62,482 nucleotides of DNA from Bacteroidales bacterium (GTDB lineage: Bacteria > Bacteroidota > Bacteroidia > Bacteroidales > UBA932). The stretch covers positions 1 through 62,482 of the forward strand of contig JAILIM010000041.1 in the NCBI GenBank assembly GCA_024695285.1. Reading direction: 5' to 3'. Both the position numbers and the translations under genes were made by a program. This document shows, one piece after another, positions 17,342 to 25,631 of this stretch. Within the stretch, counting starts at the first letter, position 1. Every line of letters begins with the position of its first letter. The notes beneath the pieces were generated by a model. That model saw nothing but the letters and a program-made list of their open reading frames with translations. It made no database searches and was not told the DNA's origin.

Positions 17342-19741
17342 ATGAAAAGAACTGCTTTATTTATCGCTGCGGCAGCGGCAATGACCCTGGCTGCAGCCTG
17401 CGCAAAAGAGGCCATTCATGAAATCGCGCCCTCCCGGGATGGCCTGAAACCCATTGAATTCACCGTCCAGCTTGAAGATGCCGGCACAAAGGCATGGCTA
17501 GACGGCCTCAGCGTCCGCTGGAGCGACGGCGACAAGGTAGCCGTCTTCGACGGAATCAATGCCGAGCCCAACGAATTCACCGTCTGGAACGCCAACGGCA
17601 AAAACGCTACGATCAGCGGCACCGTGTCCGACGGAGCGACTGAATTCTGCGCCGTGTATCCTTTCAGTGCGGCAAAGAGCCGCTCCGAGACTGGCGTAAG
17701 CATCAGCCTCAAGCAATACCAGGATATTCCTTCCGGCAGGAATGTTGCGCCGGATGCTCTCATCTCGGTGGCCCAATCATCCGGCGGTTCCATGCTGTTC
17801 AGGAACGTCGTGTCCCTTGTGGCTTTTGACATCACCACCGACGACGTCAGCAACGTCACCTTCTACGGCAACGCTGAAGAATTGATTTCGGGAACTGCTT
17901 CCGTGGATATGAGCGGCAGCAACCCCGCCTCGGCGGCCACCGGTTCCTCCTATATATCCGTATCGCCCGAAAGCGGAACCTTCAGCCAGGGCCGTTACTA
18001 TGCGGTTGTCATGCCGGCCGAATTCAACAGCGGCGTGACCTTCGCCACCACGACGGCCGGCGGCAAGTTCGTCCGCAGCACCAGCAAAACAGCAGTGTTT
18101 CCCATCAACGGCGGCGTGTCCTTCGGCAGCATAGCCGGTGGAACGATGCTCCCCATGGAGATAGCCAGCAAGGCAGATCTTAACGCCTGGGCCGACAACA
18201 TCACCGCTTATGTCAGGGGCGACATGGTCAAGCTCACCGCCGACATCGACTTCGGCGGCGACGAGTGGACTCCCCTCCCGGGGCGTTGCAGCCTGAACGG
18301 TCAGGGCCACAGCATCTACAATTTCGTGATCAACACTTCAAAGCACCCGGAACTTGACCGCTTCGGCCTTTTCGACACCATCAGCGACGACAACGTGATC
18401 ATGAACCTGAAGCTCGGATGCACGCCTGCCGGAGAATATGACGGAGTCAGCGCCATCATAGTAGATTCGGCAACTGAAAGCTGCTATGCAGGCGCTCTTG
18501 CCGGCGTCGTCAAGAACAACAAGGGCGGCGACAAGATCCTCATTGCCGACGTCTGGTCCTACGTTCCCTTGACGATGATTCTGCCCGCCGCGGGCACTAT
18601 GGGCCTCAGGATGGGCGGCATCGCAGGATGTGTCGGCTCCGGAGAGCCCGTCGTCCTTTCTGGATGCTGCAACTACGGCAGCGTGAAGAATGCCAGCGGA
18701 GTGAAGATGACCGGGAATTTGTATATCGGAGGTATAGTCGGGCAGATTACCAATCCCAACACCACCATAGAAGTCTGCTCCAACTTTGCCGAAATCAACC
18801 TGTCCACAAAGGCTAACGGTCTGATCAGCACCTCATTTGCAGGCGGCATCGTGGGCCGTATCGGAGCCGTGGACGGCGTGACCATCGACGGATGCACCAA
18901 CGAAGGCAAGGTCTCCGCAAGCATCAACATCAAGGTCGCCCACTATATAGGCGGCATCGTCGGAATGGACCACCAGCCTGCCGAGGGTGGCACCTACAAC
19001 GTCATCATCAACGAATGCACCAACGCCGGTGAAGTGGGAGCAGGCTCCCAGAGTAAATCCGGCTATTACGGAGGCATCATCGGCTGCACCATGTCCAGGA
19101 CGTTGATTTCGGATTGCGAAAACCTGTCGGCCGGCAGGATCTTCAAGAACAACAACCACACTTCCGAATCAGGCTACGGCGGCATCCTCGGCAAGGCTTC
19201 CGGATGTGAAGGCGCCCTCGTGTCAGGATGCACCAACGCCGCGCCCCTGGTTGAAAGCGGAAACGTGACCAACGGCACTGAAGTGTACCATGCCTTCGGC
19301 GGCATCGCGGGCATCGCGAACATCGACATGCAGAATTGCTCCAACTCCGGAGACATCACCGTGTCCTACTCCGCAAACACCACCCTCCACTGCGCAGGTG
19401 GCATTGCCGGCCTGCACGAAGGATTCAAGATAAGTGGTTGTTCCAACACCGGCGCTCTCAACACCACCCTCAACTGCCCCACCGGCGGCCTTATAGGCCT
19501 CCAGCTGGACGCAGCCCTCTCCACCGGTGAAGGATGCTCCGTGGACTGCTATATCACTTCCGGCCAGGCCGACACCGGCGGCATGCTGGTAGGCAAGTAC
19601 GCCGGCGCCTCCGCCTTCACCCTTGGCAATTCATCAAGCCCCATCAAGGTGGCCGGATCAATCAACGGCGCAGCTGCAAGCTCAGGCAACCTCTGCGGCA
19701 GCGCCAGCGCCTCCCAGCCCACATTCTATACTAATCTTTAA
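17342..19741 (+). CDS. Fimbrillin/GLUG-repeat surface lipoprotein (GLUG1)
   Basis: 799 residues from ATG 17342, chosen because it starts the lipoprotein signal (MKRTALFIAAAAAMTLAAAC) and clears the short ORF that ends at 17337; an ATG at 17327 overlaps it. Residues about 28-260 form a fimbrillin-like beta-domain (GTKAWLDGLSVRWSDGDKVAVF). From about 285 onward there are GLUG-type repeats (SLNGQGHSIYNF, YIGGIVG, YGGIIGC, FGGIAGI, CAGGIAGL), which fold as a beta-solenoid. No catalytic motif is seen. It is likely a surface adhesin or binding scaffold. Confidence 0.8.
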   Translation: MKRTALFIAAAAAMTLAAACAKEAIHEIAPSRDGLKPIEFTVQLEDAGTKAWLDGLSVRWSDGDKVAVFDGINAEPNEFTVWNANGKNATISGTVSDGATEFCAVYPFSAAKSRSETGVSISLKQYQDIPSGRNVAPDALISVAQSSGGSMLFRNVVSLVAFDITTDDVSNVTFYGNAEELISGTASVDMSGSNPASAATGSSYISVSPESGTFSQGRYYAVVMPAEFNSGVTFATTTAGGKFVRSTSKTAVFPINGGVSFGSIAGGTMLPMEIASKADLNAWADNITAYVRGDMVKLTADIDFGGDEWTPLPGRCSLNGQGHSIYNFVINTSKHPELDRFGLFDTISDDNVIMNLKLGCTPAGEYDGVSAIIVDSATESCYAGALAGVVKNNKGGDKILIADVWSYVPLTMILPAAGTMGLRMGGIAGCVGSGEPVVLSGCCNYGSVKNASGVKMTGNLYIGGIVGQITNPNTTIEVCSNFAEINLSTKANGLISTSFAGGIVGRIGAVDGVTIDGCTNEGKVSASINIKVAHYIGGIVGMDHQPAEGGTYNVIINECTNAGEVGAGSQSKSGYYGGIIGCTMSRTLISDCENLSAGRIFKNNNHTSESGYGGILGKASGCEGALVSGCTNAAPLVESGNVTNGTEVYHAFGGIAGIANIDMQNCSNSGDITVSYSANTTLHCAGGIAGLHEGFKISGCSNTGALNTTLNCPTGGLIGLQLDAALSTGEGCSVDCYITSGQADTGGMLVGKYAGASAFTLGNSSSPIKVAGSINGAAASSGNLCGSASASQPTFYTNL

Positions 19742-19752
19742 ATCAATCATAA

Positions 19753-19887
19753 ATGGAAGCAAAAAAACTGCTTAATTATTGTCAGCCGCTTGTCAACATA
19801 GTGACCGTACAAGCCTGCTGCATTGTGTGTAATTCAGAAACCAACCGCATCGCGAATGTAGGTGAGGATGATTATGGAACCTATTAA
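19753..19887 (+). CDS. Short ORF (44 aa) preceding the second GLUG-type lipoprotein
   Basis: 44 codons, ATG at 19753, ending with the acidic/aromatic tail GEDDYGTY and followed 12 nt later by the next lipoprotein. It contains four Cys (YC, ACC, VC). It occupies the same position as 17206-17337, and the two share only the general pattern of basic start and acidic end. Function unknown. Confidence 0.55.
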   Translation: MEAKKLLNYCQPLVNIVTVQACCIVCNSETNRIANVGEDDYGTY

Positions 19888-19899
19888 TCCTAAGATGCC

Positions 19900-22173
19900 A
19901 TGAGAAGAATTACTATCATACTGATGTCGATCGCCGCACTGGCTCTCGCATCCTCCTGCAACAAGATCCTGAATCCCGAAAGCACCCCGGACGGCTACAT
20001 CACGAAGACCATCCACCTTTCGGCCAATGAGATACTGACCGACAAAGCCGCCTTCGGCGACATGACCAGCGAGGGCTATCCCATGATCTGGCAGGCCGGG
20101 GATGAAGTTGTGCTCAGTATCAACGGCGACCCTGATTTGACACAAGTTTTGACCGTTACCCCCACAGACGGCGGGTCCACTGCTGATTTTGGCGACATCA
20201 CTGTAACACTGCCGGCAGAAGGCTCCGTTGAGATATTCGTGTCCACAAACACAACGACTGAATCCGCCGGACGCACCGGCACAATCAAGCACAGTCCCAC
20301 GGCTGCTGATTCCCAAAAACCCGAGGCGGCATCCTGTGACCCTTCAAGCATATTACTGTATGCCAAAAAGTCTTATAGCAGCGCGGCTGATGTCCCTGTT
20401 GATAACATTAAACTGGACTTCAATCACTCCACGGCTTATGGCAAGATGACCATTAGCGGCATTACCCTTAATGGTGGCGAAACCGTGAAATTCGTCGAGA
20501 TTCAGACACCCAAGGATCAGAACATCGGCGGAACGGTAACCATCGCTGATGATGGAAGCCTGTCAGGTGGATCAATCCCTTCCATAATAATGAGAAACAT
20601 CTCGGATTTCAGTAATCCGATTTGGTTCGCAATTGCCCCGACCATCCTGAATTCTTCCTCTGCCCTGATGGTACATGTTGTCACTTCGGAAGACCGCCAT
20701 TTCGAGAAAACCTTGAACTGTAGCGCCAAAGCGCTTGAATTCAACGCAGGACGTGTGAGCAAGTTTACCGTCAATTTCAGCGGTATCAGCGCAGCCCCAC
20801 GGCAGGTTAAGACAGTTCGTGACCTTGTTCTTCTAAAGAATGCTCTCAATAATTCAGACTACAATTACTGGCTGAACAGCGGCAACGAAATACTTCTGGC
20901 CAACGACCTGGAGTATGGTGGAGCTTCGGTAACGGGAAATGCTACCGATGTCCCGGCAGGCATTACTTTCAACGGCCAGGGTTTCGCCATTAAGGATGCT
21001 GTTATAGGCGCCACAATATTCCGCAAAGTATATGGAACCGTGAAGGATATACAAGTGCAGAACTGCACGTCGGAGATTTCTCTCTTCAACACCATTGAAA
21101 GCACCGGTACGCTGGAAGGATTAATCGTTGACGCCAACACTTCCTATACTTGTAAATGGGATGCCAACAACATGTCTCTCGTAGCTTCCGCAAACAACGG
21201 ACTCATAAAAGACTGTGAAGTAGCTGCTACAATCACATTAGAAGACCCGAACCGTACCGCTTTCAATTTTGGAGTTTTCTGTCCCAAACTCACCAATGGC
21301 CGCTTTGTGAATTGCGTAAACAGAAGCGACGTTACTTGTTCCAACTCACACTATTCCAGAGGTTGTGGATTGGGCGGCATCGTGGGTATCATTTCGAGCA
21401 CTCAGACTAATTCCGTCAATATTCTGGAAGAGTGTAAGAATTATGGAAACATAACCTTAACCGTAAATCCCGGAACCGGGTACAGCAGGATTAGTTGTGT
21501 GGGCGGAATTGCTGGTGGCAATTACACCGGAGGCTATGATGCTGCACCTTGGAAAGAGGCGTCAATGCCTAGTAAGGGTATTGTTTATAAATGCAAGAAT
21601 GAAGGAAACATTACCCTTAATTGGACCGCAGCATATGCCAACGCCGGTTCTGACACCGCCGGCTCGCAAGGTGCCTCCATCGGTGGTATTATTGGAGCCA
21701 CTATCAATGATGTCGTGGAATGCTCGAATGTCGGAAAAATTGTCGCTAATTTTAATGTAGGTGCGGAAACCACTACTGCTTGTCCCAAAATTGGCGGAGT
21801 CGTTGGATGCGCACACAACCGTGTTATTGATTGCTCTAATGGAAACAGTCTGGATTCCTCTAAGGGATCTATCGAGGTTAACGGCCGCGTCAGAAATATC
21901 AGTTCTGCTCTTTACTGTGGCACAGGGCCCATCAACTTCCCTTGTATTGGTGGCGTTGCCGGTGCAGTAGGATGCGACACAGCGGCCAACTCCACCTCCG
22001 CCGGGTCTGAAATAAGTGGATGTAAAAACTATTCTGCATCCATCACCAATAATGCAACAGTAACAGCCGGAGGAACAAAATACGTAGCATCCGTCTGTGG
22101 CTGGACTGTGTCGACCAACTCAAACAACACCGATCCAGGCAACACCGGTCTGCCGGTGCTGAATCCTCAGTGA
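19900..22173 (+). CDS. Fimbrillin/GLUG-repeat surface lipoprotein (GLUG2)
   Basis: 757 residues with lipobox LALASSC (Cys20). N-terminal fimbrillin-like domain (residues about 30-300, MIWQAGDEVVLSINGDPD), then GLUG-type repeats (GITFNGQGFAIKDAV, GLGGIVGI, CVGGIAGG, SIGGIIGA, KIGGVVG, CIGGVAGA). It ends at a TGA (22171-22173), after which the same frame stays open into the third MBL gene, so this may have been, or may still be, an N-terminal part of a lipoprotein-MBL fusion. No catalytic residues are seen in this part. Confidence 0.8.
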   Translation: MRRITIILMSIAALALASSCNKILNPESTPDGYITKTIHLSANEILTDKAAFGDMTSEGYPMIWQAGDEVVLSINGDPDLTQVLTVTPTDGGSTADFGDITVTLPAEGSVEIFVSTNTTTESAGRTGTIKHSPTAADSQKPEAASCDPSSILLYAKKSYSSAADVPVDNIKLDFNHSTAYGKMTISGITLNGGETVKFVEIQTPKDQNIGGTVTIADDGSLSGGSIPSIIMRNISDFSNPIWFAIAPTILNSSSALMVHVVTSEDRHFEKTLNCSAKALEFNAGRVSKFTVNFSGISAAPRQVKTVRDLVLLKNALNNSDYNYWLNSGNEILLANDLEYGGASVTGNATDVPAGITFNGQGFAIKDAVIGATIFRKVYGTVKDIQVQNCTSEISLFNTIESTGTLEGLIVDANTSYTCKWDANNMSLVASANNGLIKDCEVAATITLEDPNRTAFNFGVFCPKLTNGRFVNCVNRSDVTCSNSHYSRGCGLGGIVGIISSTQTNSVNILEECKNYGNITLTVNPGTGYSRISCVGGIAGGNYTGGYDAAPWKEASMPSKGIVYKCKNEGNITLNWTAAYANAGSDTAGSQGASIGGIIGATINDVVECSNVGKIVANFNVGAETTTACPKIGGVVGCAHNRVIDCSNGNSLDSSKGSIEVNGRVRNISSALYCGTGPINFPCIGGVAGAVGCDTAANSTSAGSEISGCKNYSASITNNATVTAGGTKYVASVCGWTVSTNSNNTDPGNTGLPVLNPQ

Positions 22174-22206
22174 AGAGACGAGTCGGTCGCCTATGACGAA
22201 GCGTCA

Positions 22207-23316
22207 GTGGGAGCCCCCCTGCCCTTGTGGCAGGAGGGAGTCCTTGACATCCATGCGATAAGTACCGGAAGGGGAGAGTGTTTCTTTTACATTTTCCCCG
22301 ACGGTACCACCATGATGGTGGACGCTGGTGACCTTTACAACTACAACCTGGCAGAAAAGGAATATCCAAACACGCCAACAAAGCCTTCGGAAAGCGCATT
22401 ACCCTGGCAGACTCAGGCGGCTTACGTGAAAACTTTTATGCCTGCCGGCCACAATGGCCTGGACTATTTCCTTGCTACGCACTACCATATAGACCACCTT
22501 GGCTATTTTGGCAACGGACGTTCTCAACATACGCAGGGAGGGTACCAGCTTGCCGGCGTCACGGCGTTGTATGAACGGGTGAAGTTCAATAAGCTCATTG
22601 ACCGTTCATATCCGGATTACGGAACCGGTGAATCGCAGGATCTTATTGACAACTACAGCCAGTTCGTGACATACAACATGGCGAACTCCGGACTCCAGGT
22701 AGAACGATTCAGCGTGGGATCGAACAGCCAGATAGTGCAGCTCTACAACGCCTCCGCATATCCGACTTTCCAGATCCGGAATTATGCCGGCAGTGGTATG
22801 GTGTGGAATGGAAACTCTGTTGTGGATAAGACCAACCTGTCTTTGAGCGAGAATGGCCTGTCCTGCGCCTTCCTGCTTAGTTACGGTAACTTCGACTTCT
22901 TCGCCAGCGGAGACTTGAATAACCAAAACATCTGCAGTACTGTGGCAAATGCCATCGGCAAGCATATCGAAGCCATGAAGGCACATCACCACATGTCCAA
23001 CGAGGCATCCTATAACATTGAAGCAGCCGCATACACTCCGGACGTAGTAGTCACGCAGAGCTTCTATGAACGCACAGAACAGCCCCAGCAGAGCCTTATC
23101 GCGGCCTATGCCGCGACGCAGGACATGTTCTTCACCGGCATCCCCGCCAGCCTGGTCTCAACGTATCCTGAGGTCTACGGCGCGTGCAAATGCACCGAAG
23201 GACACGTGGTCATACGCGTCTCTCCAGGTGGAAACGAGTTCTATGTGTATGTGCTTGACGACACCGACTACGCCTATCGGATAAAAGCCATCCACGGTCC
23301 CTACCAATGCAGCTGA
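22207..23316 (+). CDS. ComEC/Rec2-like metallo-beta-lactamase-fold protein (MBL3), no signal peptide of its own
   Basis: 369 residues from a GTG at 22207, the best start within the frame. Motifs match MBL1/2: TTMMVDAGDLY, THYHIDHLGYFG, FFASGDLN, KAHHHMSNEASY and the same C-terminal VLDDTD..Y.IKAIHGPY. Unlike its paralogs it has no signal peptide or lipobox. The frame is open upstream as far as the TGA that ends GLUG2, and homology to MBL1 starts right at the GTG codon (VG.PLP.WQEG). Without readthrough or reversion the protein would stay in the cytoplasm, so it may be a detached domain or a pseudogene product. Confidence 0.7.
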   Translation: MGAPLPLWQEGVLDIHAISTGRGECFFYIFPDGTTMMVDAGDLYNYNLAEKEYPNTPTKPSESALPWQTQAAYVKTFMPAGHNGLDYFLATHYHIDHLGYFGNGRSQHTQGGYQLAGVTALYERVKFNKLIDRSYPDYGTGESQDLIDNYSQFVTYNMANSGLQVERFSVGSNSQIVQLYNASAYPTFQIRNYAGSGMVWNGNSVVDKTNLSLSENGLSCAFLLSYGNFDFFASGDLNNQNICSTVANAIGKHIEAMKAHHHMSNEASYNIEAAAYTPDVVVTQSFYERTEQPQQSLIAAYAATQDMFFTGIPASLVSTYPEVYGACKCTEGHVVIRVSPGGNEFYVYVLDDTDYAYRIKAIHGPYQCS

Positions 23317-23319
23317 CGG

Positions 23320-23391
23320 ATTATTTCCGTACAACAAATCTGTTGCCCTCTTCCCGGGAATACGTAATGCCCGTGAGGAGGGCAATCGATT
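23320..23391 (-). pseudogene. Remnant of a fecR 3' end (72 nt)
   Basis: On the minus strand this encodes the last residues of a FecR (IALLTGITYSREEGNRFVV then RK and a stop). It matches the 3' end of the intact fecR (24767-24838) at 65 of 72 positions without gaps. The nuclease gene stop codon overlaps its left edge by two bases (23390-23391). It marks one side of the nuclease cassette. Confidence 0.75.
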
Positions 23392-24547
23392 AAATAAAGC
23401 TGCCCGACAATCTCACAATTTCCTTTTCTGTTTCATCAGCCACGTATGATTTCAGATCGTCTACGCTGGGCAGGCTCACCATGTATTTCTGTACAAATAT
23501 ATTCTGATCCAAACCTGCCGTGGCATATTTGACCAACGTGTCGCCTTTGCCTGTACAAAGAAGTATACCAACCGGTGGATTATCCCCTGGTTGCATCACC
23601 TCATATTTGTAGTAATTGAGATATGTGTTCATCTGAGACGCATATTCGTGGCGAAAACGGTCAATTTTCACATCGACAATCACATGGCATTTCAGAATTC
23701 TGTGATAGAAAATCAAATCTGCCTTGAAGTAATCCGAGTCTATGAGAATCCGTTTTTGACGGTATTCAAAACAGAATCCATTACCAAGTTCAAGCAAAAA
23801 TTCCTGCAAATGTCCTACAATGGCATTCTCAAGGTCTTTTTCAGTCCAGGTTGACTTTTTCTCTGTCTCAAGAAACTCCAGGGACATAGGATCATGCATT
23901 ATATCCGTTGGCTTCAACTTGATAGCTTGCCTGTTAACAAGTGCCGCCAAAGCATCCTTATTATCCGACATTCCGCTGCGCTCATAATACAGCGAGCTAA
24001 TCTGACGGTCTAGTTCCTCTGTTGTCCAACAACCATTAATGGCTTCAATTTCGTAGAAGGCACGTTTCAGCGGATCTTTAATAGTAGAAATCGTAATAAG
24101 ATGCGTTGATGACAGATGGCTGAATAGTCTGTCCGCAGGAATAGAAATGGCTTGATTGTCATCTATTTGAGCATCTTCAACAGATTCGGCGGTCGGTAAC
24201 CGCCGAATCACCTCTAACAATCCGGCGGTCAGCAACCGCCGAATCCCACCATTGTTTACTACATAAGATTTGACCGGACCTGCAAGTTGAGGATAAGACA
24301 GGTATAGGCTTCTGAAATCTCTGAATCTGCGTTCGTTCATTCCCTTGCCCATAATACGGGATTCAAGCTTCTTCAAAAGCTTTTCTCCATAAACCGCCCT
24401 ATCCTCGCCATGTTGTTCAAACTCTACAATGTAATAACCTATCAACCAGTTTCTTGCTGTCAAGGCTAGATTAATGGCATGGGCGACGTGAGCCTGCAAG
24501 CTCTCATGGACTGTGTTGATATTCTGAACTAACGACTCAAAATTCAT
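23390..24547 (-). CDS. DUF1016/YhcG-family PDDEXK nuclease
   Basis: 385 residues. The N-terminal half is the DUF1016_N helical domain (ARNWLIGYYIVEFEQHGEDR, YGEKLLKKLE, MNERRFRDFRSLYLSYPQL). The C-terminal half holds the PD-(D/E)XK core, visible as KADLIFYHR followed by VIVDVKI, and the conserved GILLCTGKGDTLVKYA. These proteins are predicted nucleases found in many bacterial islands; their role is not established. The start overlaps a 32-residue ORF by ATGA. It lies downstream of fecR on the same strand between two copies of the fecR 3' end, and looks like an inserted cassette. Confidence 0.85.
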   Translation of the reverse strand: MNFESLVQNINTVHESLQAHVAHAINLALTARNWLIGYYIVEFEQHGEDRAVYGEKLLKKLESRIMGKGMNERRFRDFRSLYLSYPQLAGPVKSYVVNNGGIRRLLTAGLLEVIRRLPTAESVEDAQIDDNQAISIPADRLFSHLSSTHLITISTIKDPLKRAFYEIEAINGCWTTEELDRQISSLYYERSGMSDNKDALAALVNRQAIKLKPTDIMHDPMSLEFLETEKKSTWTEKDLENAIVGHLQEFLLELGNGFCFEYRQKRILIDSDYFKADLIFYHRILKCHVIVDVKIDRFRHEYASQMNTYLNYYKYEVMQPGDNPPVGILLCTGKGDTLVKYATAGLDQNIFVQKYMVSLPSVDDLKSYVADETEKEIVRLSGSFI

Positions 24548-24642
24548 ATCGCATTATGTTTTTGAGTCATTATAGAGCGGTCGTACTCGTTGATGATGGC
24601 TTCATACTGAGCGAATTGCTCTGGGGATAGAGATGTTTTCAT
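24544..24642 (-). CDS. Short ORF (32 aa) translationally coupled to the nuclease
   Basis: An ATG at 24642 opens 32 codons starting MKTSLSPEQFAQYEAI and ending at a TGA that overlaps the nuclease ATG (ATGA). The start codon lies inside a 20-bp perfect inverted repeat (24636-24678). The peptide is predicted helical. It may be a leader peptide, a small partner such as an antitoxin-like protein, or the remnant of a longer gene. Confidence 0.45.
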   Translation of the reverse strand: MKTSLSPEQFAQYEAIINEYDRSIMTQKHNAI

Positions 24643-24678
24643 AGTTTGAATGATTATAAATCATTCAAACTATGAAAA
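24636..24678. repeat. Perfect 20-bp inverted repeat with 3-nt spacer upstream of the nuclease
   Basis: Left arm 24636-24655 (TTTTCATAGTTTGAATGATT) is the exact reverse complement of 24659-24678, with ATA between. It covers the start codon of the 32-residue ORF. No T-run follows it within the transcript and it is at the 5' side of the gene, so it fits an operator or recombination site better than a terminator. Confidence 0.75.
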
Positions 24679-24766
24679 GAAATGGGCTTCGGCAATAGCC
24701 AGATGCATTTTTTGCGATTTTTTAAAACGAAAGAAAACTATAAAGAAAATCTTTCGAAAAAATCGT

Positions 24767-24838
24767 ATTATTTCAAAACGACGAACCTGTTGCCCTCTTC
24801 GCGGGAATACGTAATGCCCGTGAGGAGGGCAATCGATT
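24767..24838 (-). repeat. 72-bp direct repeat: 3' end of intact fecR
   Basis: This is the partner of 23320-23391; together they bracket about 1.4 kb containing the nuclease. Differences between the copies are concentrated at the stop-codon end, and the coding part is nearly identical. Confidence 0.75.
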
Positions 24839-25631
24839 CAAAGACATTGTCCGGGGTTTCCTGGCGGACGGTCATGGAGATGCGGGTTTTGTTCAGGAAT
24901 TCCTTGTTGGGACAGATCACGGAAATGTGGTACCAGTGCTCCAGGCTGGTGAATACGTCGGAGAGGGCGGTGTTCGTGAACACAAGGCGCTCCTGGGTCC
25001 AGCAGGTGTGGTCTTTGGCAAGGATGGGGACTTTCTTCCAGGAAAGGGTACTGTCGTCGAAAATGATTCCCTGTCCGGGGACGAGTTTCGTTTCGGGGAA
25101 AGCTTCGCCCTTGACGGTCACGGATCCTTCTTCCAGATAGATGGCGCCGGACTGTTCAGGGTAGGACGTTACCGTGAAACGGGTGCCGGTCACGGTGATG
25201 TCCATATCCTTGCTGTGTACGATGAACGGGCGGTCTGAGTCGTGGCTGACATCAAAGAAGGCCTCGCCGTCCAGCGTCACTTTTCTCGTGCGGCCGTCAA
25301 GACCACCTCTGAAAGTAAGCGAACTGCCCTTATTGAGCCACACTGAGCTGCCGTCGGGGAGTGTGAAGTAACCTTTTGAAACTGAGGAGGAAACCAGGCG
25401 GGTCACAGGCTCCGGCCGGAACAGATAGACCGCGACGACGGCAAGCAGCACGCACGCGGCAGCCAGCGCCCATGGAAGGAATCCGGATTGCCGGCCATAT
25501 CCGTTCATCGCCCGCTCTATCTTCCGAGCCTTTGAGAAAACCATACTGGCCTTAGGCATCTTCACGTCGGTGTCCGAAGGTGTCTCTTCCCAAAGTTTCT
25601 CCAGGGCCTCTTCCCGTTCTTTATCTATCAT
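24768..25631 (-). CDS. FecR-family anti-sigma factor
   Basis: 287 residues from ATG 25631, which overlaps the fecI stop (ATGA). Cytoplasmic N-terminal part (residues 1-45), a single membrane helix (WALAAACVLLAVVAVYLF, about residues 53-70), then the periplasmic FecR domain (YFTLPDGSSVWLNKGS, VTLDGEAFFDV, FIVHSKDMDITVTGTRF) and the C-terminal DUF4974-like domain (LSDVFTSLEHWYHISV). It holds the partner sigma factor until the STN domain of a TonB-dependent transporter signals; the SusC at 6428 has such a domain. Its last 24 codons are duplicated at 23320-23391. Confidence 0.93.
   Translation of the reverse strand: MIDKEREEALEKLWEETPSDTDVKMPKASMVFSKARKIERAMNGYGRQSGFLPWALAAACVLLAVVAVYLFRPEPVTRLVSSSVSKGYFTLPDGSSVWLNKGSSLTFRGGLDGRTRKVTLDGEAFFDVSHDSDRPFIVHSKDMDITVTGTRFTVTSYPEQSGAIYLEEGSVTVKGEAFPETKLVPGQGIIFDDSTLSWKKVPILAKDHTCWTQERLVFTNTALSDVFTSLEHWYHISVICPNKEFLNKTRISMTVRQETPDNVFESIALLTGITYSREEGNRFVVLK

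Noticed and set aside
22171..22173. TGA read as selenocysteine or a reassigned codon
   Set aside because: TGA ends many other genes here (aspS-type neighbours, comF region, MBL genes), there is no SECIS-like structure apparent, and the site lies in a linker, not an active site.
24728..24766. Terminator after fecR
   Set aside because: A 6-bp stem (CGAAAG/CTTTCG) with a long AT-rich loop is present, but the stem is too weak and the T-run is interrupted.
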